Below, one piece after another: positions 51,428 through 58,665 of a stretch of DNA of 64,000 nucleotides. A model generated the notes under the pieces. That model was not told where the DNA came from. It did not search any database and saw nothing but the letters and a program-made list of their open reading frames with translations. How positions within the stretch are numbered: the first letter of the stretch is position 1; each line of letters starts with the position of its first letter. The stretch comes from Streptomyces iranensis (GTDB taxonomy: Bacteria > Actinomycetota > Actinomycetes > Streptomycetales > Streptomycetaceae). Location of the stretch: contig NZ_JAGGLR010000008.1 in NCBI RefSeq assembly GCF_017874715.1, forward strand, positions 62,001 to 126,000, read 5' to 3'. A program made the position numbers and the translations under genes.

Positions 51428-52594
51428 TCAACTCCTCAGCAGCAGGGCCGATGTGGGAACTCCCTCACCCGCCGTGACCAGGCAGGTCGTGGCGCCGGGG
51501 ACCTGGGCGGTGCCGGTGCCGCGCAGCTGTCTGACCCCCTCGGTGATGAGGTTGAAGCCATGGACGTACGCCTCGCTGAGGCCGCCCCCGCCGGTGTTGA
51601 GCGGCAGCCGTCCGCCGATCTCCAGCGCGCCCCCTTCGGTGAAGGCGGCGCCCTCGCCGCGGGCGCAGAAGCCGTAGCCCTCCAGGGAGAGCGGGATCAG
51701 CGGGGTGAACGCGTCGTAGATCTGCGCGACATCCACGTCCTGCGGACTGAAGTCGGCGGTTTTCCACAGTCGGCGGGCGGCGGTCCAGGAGGGGCCGGTC
51801 AGTGGGTCGTCGTTCCAGTAGTTGACCATTCCGTGGTGCTGGGCCGGCAGCCCCTGGGCGACGGAGTGGACGTACACCGGCCGGTGCCGGCAGTCGCGCG
51901 CCCGCTCGGCCGACACCAGCACACAGGCCAGCGCGCCATCGGTCTCGAGGCAGTTGTCGAAGAGGCAGAGCGGTTCGCTGATCCAGCGCGCGGTCATATA
52001 CATCTCGCGGGTCAGCGGGCGGTCGTACATCATCGCGGCGGGGTTCTGATTGGCCCGGTTGCGGCAGGCCAGCGCCACATTGAAGAAGTGATCGCGGGTC
52101 GCGCCGTACTCATGCATATAGCGCCGGGCCAGCAGGCCGATCTCATCGGCCGGGCGCAGCAGCCCGTACGGCCGGGTCCACTGGGCCGGGGTGGGCAGCT
52201 GCACCTGGGTGTTGGTCCAGGGGCGCGGCCCGCTGCCGCGTTTGCGGGACCGCCAGGCCACCCCGACGCTCGCCTGTCCGGTGGCGATCGCGGCGGCCAG
52301 GTGTGCGACGGTCGCACACGAACCGCCGCCCCCGTAGCCGACCTTGCCGAAGAAGGTCACGTCCCCGGCGCCGATGGCCTTGGCGATCTCGACCTCGTCG
52401 GTCTCCTCCATGGTGTACGAGGCGAAGGCGTCCACCTCGGACGGGGCGATTCCGGCGTCGTCGAGCGCGGCGAGGATCGCCCGGCAGGCCAGGGTCTTCT
52501 CGGACTCGGGGAGGTGTTTGGCGAAGGGGGTCTGCCCGATACCGGCTATCGCCGTCGCGTCCTTCAAGGTCGCCGTCGCCCTTACCGCCCCCAT
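51428..52594 (-). CDS. SCP2-type thiolase/acetyl-CoA acetyltransferase family protein
   Basis: 388-residue thiolase-fold protein: DATAIAGIGQTPFAKHLPES, ALDDAGIAPSEVDAFASYTM, VGYGGGGSCATVAHLAAAIA (a Cys at the position the 39839 protein lacks) and QIYDAFTPLIPLSLEGYGFC, ending GGGLSEAYVHGFNLITEGVR. It is likely a 3-ketoacyl-CoA thiolase or aldolase working with the DUF35 protein encoded next. The ATG at 52594 has GGAGG six bases upstream and is preferred over GTG 52618. First gene of its operon. Confidence 0.9.
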   Translation of the reverse strand: MGAVRATATLKDATAIAGIGQTPFAKHLPESEKTLACRAILAALDDAGIAPSEVDAFASYTMEETDEVEIAKAIGAGDVTFFGKVGYGGGGSCATVAHLAAAIATGQASVGVAWRSRKRGSGPRPWTNTQVQLPTPAQWTRPYGLLRPADEIGLLARRYMHEYGATRDHFFNVALACRNRANQNPAAMMYDRPLTREMYMTARWISEPLCLFDNCLETDGALACVLVSAERARDCRHRPVYVHSVAQGLPAQHHGMVNYWNDDPLTGPSWTAARRLWKTADFSPQDVDVAQIYDAFTPLIPLSLEGYGFCARGEGAAFTEGGALEIGGRLPLNTGGGGLSEAYVHGFNLITEGVRQLRGTGTAQVPGATTCLVTAGEGVPTSALLLRS

Positions 52595-52649
52595 GGTCGC
52601 CTCCGTGGTCGCGTTCACCGGTGCTGACAGCGGGGAAGGCTACCGCTAA

Positions 52650-52666
52650 TCTGACGGGTAGTCAGC
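52650..52666. promoter_or_regulatory. Candidate TetR operator 8: TCTGACGGGTAGTCAGC
   Basis: Left arm perfect, right arm partly changed. It lies between the divergent thiolase operon (56 bases) and the FadD3-like ligase gene (45 bases) and could control both. Confidence 0.7.
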
Positions 52667-52710
52667 TAGTGGGGTCGTCCGGCCCGGATTCCGGGGAGGG
52701 GAGCGGTCCG

Positions 52711-54330
52711 ATGGAACAGATGGAGCAGGGGCACACCATCCCGGCCCTGATCCGGGCGGCGGTCGAGCGGTACGGCCCGGACGAGGCCGTCGTCGAGGGC
52801 CGCGCCCGGATCTCGTACGCCCAGCTCGGCGCCCGGATCGAGCGCGCCGCGGCCGCGTGCGTCGCCTCGGGCCTCGAACCGGGCGACCGCGCCGCGATCT
52901 GGGCGCCCAACACCACCGACTGGATCGTGGCGGCGCTCGGCGCGGTCACCGCGGGCGGGGTGCTGGTCCCGGTCAACACCCGCTTCAAGGGCGGCGAGGC
53001 GGCGTATGTGCTGCGCCGCACCAGAGCCACGCATCTGTTCATCACCGGCACCTTCCTGGGCACCTCGTATGTGGCGTCGCTGCGCCGGGCGGCGGGGGAG
53101 GGGCCGGGCCACGGCCCCCTGCCCGGCCTGCCCTATCTGCGGGAGGTGGTCGTCCTCGCCGACAACGGCCCGGAGGACTTCCGCACCTGGAAGGACTTCC
53201 TGGCGCTGGGCGACGCCGTGCCTCCGGAGGAGGTCCGCTCCCGGGCGCAGGCGGCGCGCCCCGCGGCCCCCTCCGACATCACCTTTACCTCCGGCACCAC
53301 CGGCCATCCCAAGGGCGTGGTGACCACGCACTCCCAGACCGTGCGGGTCTTCGACACCTGGAGCGAGATCACGGGGCTGACGGCGGGCGATCGCTATCTC
53401 ATCGTGAACCCGTTCTTCCACACCTTCGGCTACAAGGCGGGCATCATCGCCTGTCTGAGCCGTGGTGCCACGATGGTGCCGCAGCCGGTCTTCAGCGTGG
53501 AGACGGCCCTGGCCAATATCGCCGCCGAGCGCATCTCCGTCCTCCCCGGCCCGCCCACCCTCCACCAGTCCCTGCTCGACCACCCCTCCCGCGCCGCCCA
53601 CGACCTGTCCACCCTGCGCCTGGTCGTCACCGGCGCCGCCGTCGTCCCGCTGGAGCTGGTGGAGCGCCTGCGCTCGGAGCTCGGGGTCGCCACCGTGCTG
53701 ACGGCGTACGGCCTGACGGAGGCGTCCGGCACCGTCACGATGTGCCGCCGCGGCGACCCGCCCGAGGTCATCGCGGGCACGGCGGGCCGCGCGATCCCGG
53801 ACACCGAAGTCAAGATCGCCACGGCCACCGGGCACGAACTCCCCCCGGGGCGACCGGGCGAGGTCTGGGTCCGCGGCTACCACGTCACATCCGGCTACTT
53901 CGAGGATCCGATCGCCACGTCCCGTACCGTCACCCCCGACGGCTGGCTGCGGACAGGCGATGTCGGGGTGATGGACGAGCAGGGCAATCTGCGCATCACC
54001 GACCGCATCAAGGACATGTTCATCGTCGGCGGCTTCAACGCCTACCCCGCCGAGATCGAGCAACTCATCGCCCGCCACCCGGACGTGGCCGACGTCGCCG
54101 TGATCGGCATCCCGGATCCGCGGCTGGGCGAGGTGGCCAAGGCCTACGCGGTCCGCCGCCCGGACTCGACGCTGACGGCGGACGACCTGATCGCCTGGTC
54201 CCGCCGCGAGATGGCCAACTACAAGGTGCCCCGGCAGGTGGAGTTCCTCCCCGAACTGCCGCGCAACGCCGGCGGCAAGGTCCTCAAGGCGCAGCTGCGG
54301 GCGGGCTGGAACGGGGCGGCCAGGGCTTGA
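52711..54330 (+). CDS. FadD3-like acyl-CoA synthetase (AMP-forming)
   Basis: 539-residue ANL-family ligase. The P-loop FTSGTTGHPKGVVTT lies near 190, TAYGLTEASGTVTM follows, then the hinge-region RTGDVGVMDEQGNLRITDR and the C-terminal catalytic Lys in NAGGKVLKAQL (about 522). Overall features resemble FadD3, which activates the C/D-ring propionate of steroids, but sequence-by-eye does not settle the substrate. The ATG at 52711 has GGGGAGGGGAG upstream. The long upstream open frame from 52303 is not coding. Confidence 0.9.
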   Translation: MEQMEQGHTIPALIRAAVERYGPDEAVVEGRARISYAQLGARIERAAAACVASGLEPGDRAAIWAPNTTDWIVAALGAVTAGGVLVPVNTRFKGGEAAYVLRRTRATHLFITGTFLGTSYVASLRRAAGEGPGHGPLPGLPYLREVVVLADNGPEDFRTWKDFLALGDAVPPEEVRSRAQAARPAAPSDITFTSGTTGHPKGVVTTHSQTVRVFDTWSEITGLTAGDRYLIVNPFFHTFGYKAGIIACLSRGATMVPQPVFSVETALANIAAERISVLPGPPTLHQSLLDHPSRAAHDLSTLRLVVTGAAVVPLELVERLRSELGVATVLTAYGLTEASGTVTMCRRGDPPEVIAGTAGRAIPDTEVKIATATGHELPPGRPGEVWVRGYHVTSGYFEDPIATSRTVTPDGWLRTGDVGVMDEQGNLRITDRIKDMFIVGGFNAYPAEIEQLIARHPDVADVAVIGIPDPRLGEVAKAYAVRRPDSTLTADDLIAWSRREMANYKVPRQVEFLPELPRNAGGKVLKAQLRAGWNGAARA

Positions 54331-54534
54331 GCGGTGGGGGAATGCGATGCGCGCGCTGTGCGAGGCGTTGTCCCACCATTTGTCGTGTGGCCCCCAACCC
54401 AGGGCCACGTCGGCCACGGATAGACGGCGGCCCCTGCGAGGTGATCCCGCAGTGCGATGTGGTCAGCCTGTGTCCGGGACGCGATCGCTGAGGGGGGTGC
54501 ACTCCGGTACGCGCCCCTGGCGGGGCAGCGCGAA

Positions 54535-54560
54535 GGGGCCGGGCGGTTTCGCCCGGCCCC
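54535..54560. terminator. Strong hairpin between the ligase and the small peptide gene
   Basis: GGGGCCGGGCG-GTTT-CGCCCGGCCCC forms a perfect 11-bp stem flanked by AA and TT, 30 bases from the stop of the peptide gene. It is likely bidirectional. Confidence 0.8.
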
Positions 54561-54589
54561 CCTTGGCGCTCACGAGTGTCTCGTGGCGC

Positions 54590-54787
54590 CTACTGCGGGC
54601 TGGTGGGGGCATGACCCTCGCCCTGTGGGCCCGGGGCGGCAGCTGTGGCGTATTCACCACTGTCCATACCGACGATGGGGGTGTGACTATCGCTTGCAGA
54701 CGCGAATGCGGCTGTCTGGCTTGTGGCTCCGATCGCGGCACCTATGGCGATAATCAAGGTCGCAATGCCCTTTGTGGCACGAGTCAT
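54590..54787 (-). CDS. Small secreted peptide sharing the AfsS-like motif
   Basis: 65-residue predicted exported peptide. The ATG at 54787 has GGAGG upstream and a good promoter. The signal sequence is MTRATKGIATLIIAIGAAIG followed by ATSQTAAFASA. The mature part is short and ends GPQGEGHAPTSPQ; that GEGHxPxxPQ block is the repeat unit of the 124-residue protein encoded at 55036-55410, and SDSHTPIVG is a related (D/E)xHxP form. Function unknown; a shared motif with an AfsS-like regulator but with an export signal is unusual. Confidence 0.75.
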   Translation of the reverse strand: MTRATKGIATLIIAIGAAIGATSQTAAFASASDSHTPIVGMDSGEYATAAAPGPQGEGHAPTSPQ

Positions 54788-54811
54788 TCCGGTTCCTCCG
54801 TTACGGGGGTG

Positions 54812-54840
54812 ATTATCTGTTTTGTACTGCAAATTAGCAA
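54812..54840 (-). promoter_or_regulatory. Promoter of the small secreted peptide gene
   Basis: On the minus strand TTGCTA (54835-54840) and GATAAT (54812-54817) are separated by exactly 17 bases, in an AT-rich patch 25 bases before the start codon. This is one of the best sigma-70-type promoters in the window. Confidence 0.65.
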
Positions 54841-54947
54841 TGAGGGGTACGTATGTTCGGCCATCTGGCCGGAACTGGTCGAAGCTTGGCGGAAAGGGGT
54901 GCGCCCGGTGGTGTGGGGGCGCTCGTTCGGGAGGTGGCCCGCGCAAA

Positions 54948-54994
54948 GGGGCCGATGCCGATGACGTCCCCTCCGCGTCATCGACATCGGCCCC
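54948..54994. terminator. Two-part hairpin terminator after the AfsS-like gene
   Basis: Outer arms GGGGCCGATG/CATCGGCCCC and inner arms GATGACG/CGTCATC form one long stem, 41 bases beyond the AfsS-like stop. It separates that gene from the secreted peptide gene. Confidence 0.75.
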
Positions 54995-55035
54995 GCGGTG
55001 TTACCTCATGGAAATGAGCGATGCTCCGTGTGCTC

Positions 55036-55410
55036 CTACTGGGGCGCTGAAGGTGTGTGGCCCTCTCCTTCGGCGCTCAGCTGCGGCGGTGCCGGTGTGT
55101 GGCCCTCGCCCTTGGTGCTCAGCTCCGACGGCGCGGGTGTGTGGCCCTCGCCCGCGGTGCTCAGCTGCGGTGGCGCCGGTGTGTGGCCCTCGCCCTTGGT
55201 GCTCAGCTGCGGCGGTGCGGGCGTGTGGCCCTCCCCCTTGGTGATCAGCTGGGGCGGTGCGGGCGTGTGGCCTTCGCCCTGGGTGGTCACCTGTGGAGGT
55301 GCCGGTGTGTGGCCCTCGTCCTGAGGTGTGAAGGGCGCCGGGTCGGCCTCCAGCGGCCGGTAGACGTCGGACTCGGGCTTCTTGTCCGTGTTTGTCACGA
55401 TCAACTCCAT
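55036..55410 (-). CDS. AfsS-like repeat protein
   Basis: 124-residue soluble protein. After MELIVTNTDKKPESDVYRPL come seven 14-residue repeats with consensus KGEGHTPAPPQLST (42-bp DNA repeats). AfsS of Streptomyces is a small protein with repeated D-N-H-M-P-x-P-P units, encoded next to afsR and activated by it. Here the units have E-G-H-T-P-A-P-P and the gene lies directly downstream of an AfsR-like gene on the same strand, so an AfsS-type role in antibiotic regulation is inferred. It is about twice the usual AfsS length. The ATG at 55410 lacks a strong ribosome site; a TATACC box lies just upstream. Confidence 0.75.
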   Translation of the reverse strand: MELIVTNTDKKPESDVYRPLEADPAPFTPQDEGHTPAPPQVTTQGEGHTPAPPQLITKGEGHTPAPPQLSTKGEGHTPAPPQLSTAGEGHTPAPSELSTKGEGHTPAPPQLSAEGEGHTPSAPQ

Positions 55411-55519
55411 CGGATGCTTTGGTCGGTATAGGCCGTTGGCACCCGCCCGGCGACTCCCCCGTGGGTCGCCGGACGGATGTCTCAAAAGGGCCGTCCACCT
55501 TACGGTGTGACCTCGCAAC

Positions 55520-55550
55520 CGACCCGTCTGCCCCCCGCGGGGACGGGTCG
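55520..55550. terminator. Hairpin between the AfsR-like and AfsS-like genes
   Basis: CGACCCGTC and GACGGGTCG form a 9-bp stem around a GC-rich 13-base loop, 61 bases beyond the AfsR-like stop. It suggests the AfsS-like gene has its own transcript, or that this hairpin lies in its leader. Confidence 0.5.
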
Positions 55551-55576
55551 ACCACTGCTAAGACTCCCGGATGGCG

Positions 55577-55594
55577 ATAAACGATTGATGAACG
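55577..55594 (-). promoter_or_regulatory. 11-bp-spaced direct repeats CGTTCAT / CGTTTAT
   Basis: On the minus strand CGTTCAT (55588-55594) and CGTTTAT (55577-55583) start exactly 11 bases apart, one helical turn, as in PhoP/AfsR-type binding boxes. They lie between the AfsR-like stop and the AfsS-like gene, about 170 bases from its start. Confidence 0.45.
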
Positions 55595-55611
55595 GTCGGC
55601 GAGCCGTGCCG

Positions 55612-58536
55612 TTATGCCGCGGCCGCGGGGGCCAGAAGCCGGCGGACGTCCTCCGCCTCAGGGGCCCCCAGCCGCTGGTGAATTGACAGCGCCTCACGCC
55701 AGCAGGCGTCCGCGCGCTCGTTCTGGCCGAGCTCCAGCAGCGCCTTGCCGAGCAGGGTCAGTACGATGGCCCGGCGCCACTCGCCCCCGATGCCCCGCAG
55801 GGCGAGAGCCTGTTCGGCGTGGGTGGCGGCCTCCGCGGGGCGCCCGATCGACAGGTGCGCCTCGGCCAACCGCTGGTGGGTCATGCCCTCCCAGAGCGGC
55901 TGGCGGTGCTCACGGAACAGGCCGAGGGCCTCGGTGAGCTGCTCGAGCGCTTGAGTGAGGCTTCCCGCCCCGGTCAGGGCGATACCGAGCGCGTACTTAC
56001 CGTTGGCCAGGCGCAGGGTGCGCCCCAGGCTCCCGTAGATCCGCACTCCCTGCCGGGCCAGGTCCACGGCGCTGTCGATGCGGCCCATCTCCACATACGC
56101 ACGCGAGAGGTTGCACAGCGCGCTGGCCTCGCCGGGCTGGTCGTCCACGGCCCGGTAGGCGTCGATGGCACGGAGGAAATGCCGCTCCGCGTCATCCCAG
56201 CGGGTACGGCTGAGATGCGCGATGATGCCGCGCTCGGTGAGGGCGCGCCCCATCGTGACATGGTCCTTGACCGTGGAGCCCAAGGCCAGGGCGCGTTCCG
56301 CCTCCGCGTCGGCCTCCTCGAGCCGGCCGGTGAGGTTGCGCACCTTGGCGAGGCAGGTACGCGCCCGGCCTTCGGCCCGGGTGTCGCCGACCGTGTGCGC
56401 CGTTTCGCTGACCACGCGGGCGACGGCCTCGTAGCGGGGGGCGTTGGCACCGGACTCGGCCAGGTCCATCGCGGCGAGCAGCAGATCCGCCGCCCGGCCC
56501 AGGGTGCTGCCCGGGGCGGCTTGCTGGGTGCAGGCCAGCAGGCAGTCCGCCTCGGTGAACAGCCAGTCCAGAGCGGCGTCCTGATGCGGGAAGACCAGGC
56601 CGGGGTGGCTGGCGGGGGCCAGGTGGTCGCCCAGGCGGTCGCCGGGCCGCTCCATGGCGTACACCCGTGCGGCCGTGGCGAGGTAGAAGTCCAGCAGCCG
56701 GGAGAGCGCCGCCTCGCGGTCCGCTGCCGACTGGTGCCGCTCCGCGCAGTCACGCGCGTAGAGGCGTACGAGGTCGTGGTAGCGGTAGCGGCCGGGCGCC
56801 GCGGACTCCAGCAGGGAGGCGTCGACCAGGGACTCCAGGAGCTCCTCGGCGTCGAGGGTGTCCATGTCCAGGACGACGGCCGCCGCGGCGAGCGAGATGT
56901 CGGGGCCGTCCGCGAGCCCCAGCAGCCGGAAGGCCCGAGCCTGTGACGGCTCCAACTGGCCGTAGCCCAGCTCGAAGGTGGCCCGCACGGCCAGGTCGCC
57001 GGCCCGCAGCTCGTCCAGCCGGCGGCGCTGGTTGGCGAGCTTGTGTGCCAGCGTGGAGACGGTCCAGGTGCGGCGCGAGGCCAGCCGGGAGGCCGCGATC
57101 CGGATGGCCAGCGGGAGGAAGCCGCACGCCGCCACCACGTCCATGGCCGCGTCGCGCTCGCTGATGACACGCTCCTCGCCCACTATCCGCGTGAAGAGGG
57201 CGAGCGCCTCCTCCGGGCTCATCACGTCCAGGTCGACCAGGTGGGCGCCCTCCAGGTCGACCATCCGGGTCCGGCTGGTGATCAGCGCGGCGCAGCCCTC
57301 CGTACCGGGCAGCAGCGGCCGCACCTGTGCGGCGTCGCGTGCGTTGTCGAGCAGCGTGAGCACCCGGCGGCCGTCCAGCATCGAGCGGTAGAGCGCGGCA
57401 CGCTCCTGGACGCCCTCGGGGATCGCGTTGTCCGGGGTGCCGAGGGCGCGCAGGAAGGCGCCCAGGATCGCGTTGGGCTCCGCCGGTACCGGGCCCGCCC
57501 CCTGAAGGTCGACGTAGAGCTGGCCGTCGGGGAATTGATGGCGGGCCGCGTGGGCGACGTGTACGGCGAGCGTCGTCTTGCCGACACCCCCGATTCCGGC
57601 CACGGCTGACACGGCCATGACACGCCCCTCGGCGGTGGCGAGCTGATCGCTCAGCTCGTCGACAAAGGCGACACGGCCCGTGAAGTCGGCCACCGTCGCG
57701 GGAAGCTGGGCCGGCCGTACAAAGCTGGGCCCCGCGTGAGCGCGGCTGTCCACCGGGGCGGCCAGGTCGGCATCCGCCTGCAGAATGCGCTGATGCAGCT
57801 CGGAGAGTTCCGGGCAGGGGTCCACGCCGAGATCCTCGGCGAGCAGCCGCCGGGTGTCGTTGTACACGGCCAGTGCCTCGGCCTGCCGCCCGCTGCGGTA
57901 GAGCGCCAGCATCAGCAGTTCGCGCAGCCGCTCCCGGAGCGGATGGGCGGCGGTGAGGGCGGTGAGCTCGGAGACCACCTCGGTGTGGTGGCCCAGCTCC
58001 AGATCGAGATCGAGCCTGGTCTCGGTGAGGACGAGATGCCACTCCGACAGCCGGGCGCGCTGGGTCACGGCGTAGGGCCCCGGCACTCCGGCCAGGGCTT
58101 CACCGTCCCAGAGGCCCAGTGCCTGGCCGATGAGTTCATGGGCCCGCGGCCGGTCGCCCGAGTGCCGTGCCTTCTCCGCCTCCGCCGCCAGGCGCTCGGC
58201 CACGTCGGTGTCCAGGGCCCCGAGGCCCACCTGGACCGCGTAGCCCCCCGACTCGCTGACCAGGACGTCCGATTGCGGGGTGAATGCCTTGCGCAGCCGG
58301 GAGGCGTAGGTGCGCAGCGCCGCGATGGCGGCGTCCGGGGGGTCGTCGCCCCACAGGGCGTCGATGAGCTCGGGGGCGGTGGCGGTGCGCCCTCCGCGCA
58401 GCAAGAGAGCGGTGAGCAGGGCTCTTTGCTGTGGTGATCCGGTGCTCACCTGTTCTTCGCCTCGCCAGGCCCGTACGGGTCCGAGCACGGTGAAGCGCAA
58501 GGGCTGCTCCTGTGCCCGCTCCTTCTCGCCGGCCAT
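55612..58536 (-). CDS. AfsR-like SARP regulator (wHTH, BTAD, NB-ARC, TPR)
   Basis: 974-residue regulator, close to AfsR in length and layout. Residues 1-100 form the OmpR-like winged helix (PLRFTVLGPVRAWRGEEQVS, RTYASRLRKAFTPQ). The BTAD helical domain spans about 105-255 (LLMLALYRSGRQAEALAVYN, RRLLAEDLGVDPCPELSELH). The NB-ARC ATPase has Walker A GIGGVGKTTLAVH near 315 and RVLTLLDNARDAAQVRPLL. The C-terminus is TPR-rich. AfsR is phosphorylated by Ser/Thr kinases and activates afsS; three kinase-fold genes lie in this window. The ATG at 58536 has AGGGGGAG upstream. Confidence 0.93.
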   Translation of the reverse strand: MAGEKERAQEQPLRFTVLGPVRAWRGEEQVSTGSPQQRALLTALLLRGGRTATAPELIDALWGDDPPDAAIAALRTYASRLRKAFTPQSDVLVSESGGYAVQVGLGALDTDVAERLAAEAEKARHSGDRPRAHELIGQALGLWDGEALAGVPGPYAVTQRARLSEWHLVLTETRLDLDLELGHHTEVVSELTALTAAHPLRERLRELLMLALYRSGRQAEALAVYNDTRRLLAEDLGVDPCPELSELHQRILQADADLAAPVDSRAHAGPSFVRPAQLPATVADFTGRVAFVDELSDQLATAEGRVMAVSAVAGIGGVGKTTLAVHVAHAARHQFPDGQLYVDLQGAGPVPAEPNAILGAFLRALGTPDNAIPEGVQERAALYRSMLDGRRVLTLLDNARDAAQVRPLLPGTEGCAALITSRTRMVDLEGAHLVDLDVMSPEEALALFTRIVGEERVISERDAAMDVVAACGFLPLAIRIAASRLASRRTWTVSTLAHKLANQRRRLDELRAGDLAVRATFELGYGQLEPSQARAFRLLGLADGPDISLAAAAVVLDMDTLDAEELLESLVDASLLESAAPGRYRYHDLVRLYARDCAERHQSAADREAALSRLLDFYLATAARVYAMERPGDRLGDHLAPASHPGLVFPHQDAALDWLFTEADCLLACTQQAAPGSTLGRAADLLLAAMDLAESGANAPRYEAVARVVSETAHTVGDTRAEGRARTCLAKVRNLTGRLEEADAEAERALALGSTVKDHVTMGRALTERGIIAHLSRTRWDDAERHFLRAIDAYRAVDDQPGEASALCNLSRAYVEMGRIDSAVDLARQGVRIYGSLGRTLRLANGKYALGIALTGAGSLTQALEQLTEALGLFREHRQPLWEGMTHQRLAEAHLSIGRPAEAATHAEQALALRGIGGEWRRAIVLTLLGKALLELGQNERADACWREALSIHQRLGAPEAEDVRRLLAPAAAA

Positions 58537-58604
58537 GGTCTCCCCCTGCCTCTGCTCCCAGTTGCACGGGCCAGTTTGCCTTGCCGATACCCCTCACGTC
58601 AGTA
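58537..58604 (-). promoter_or_regulatory. Conserved promoter block of the AfsR-like gene
   Basis: About 65 bases upstream of the start match the upstream region of the tandem copy (61126-61192), including minus-strand TACTGACGT at 58596-58604 and an ACTGGCC segment. Conservation at the same distance from the ATG marks a shared promoter or operator. Confidence 0.65.
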
Positions 58605-58665
58605 GGGGCCGGACCTCTCCACAAGGCCTGCCACACTTCACACCCCTCGGAATGCCGACGCACCG

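Noticed and set aside
55036..55410. Repeat protein considered as a multi-core RiPP precursor
   Set aside because: No maturation enzyme, protease or transporter for a RiPP is nearby, and the AfsR-like neighbour and (D/E)xHxPxPP units fit AfsS better.
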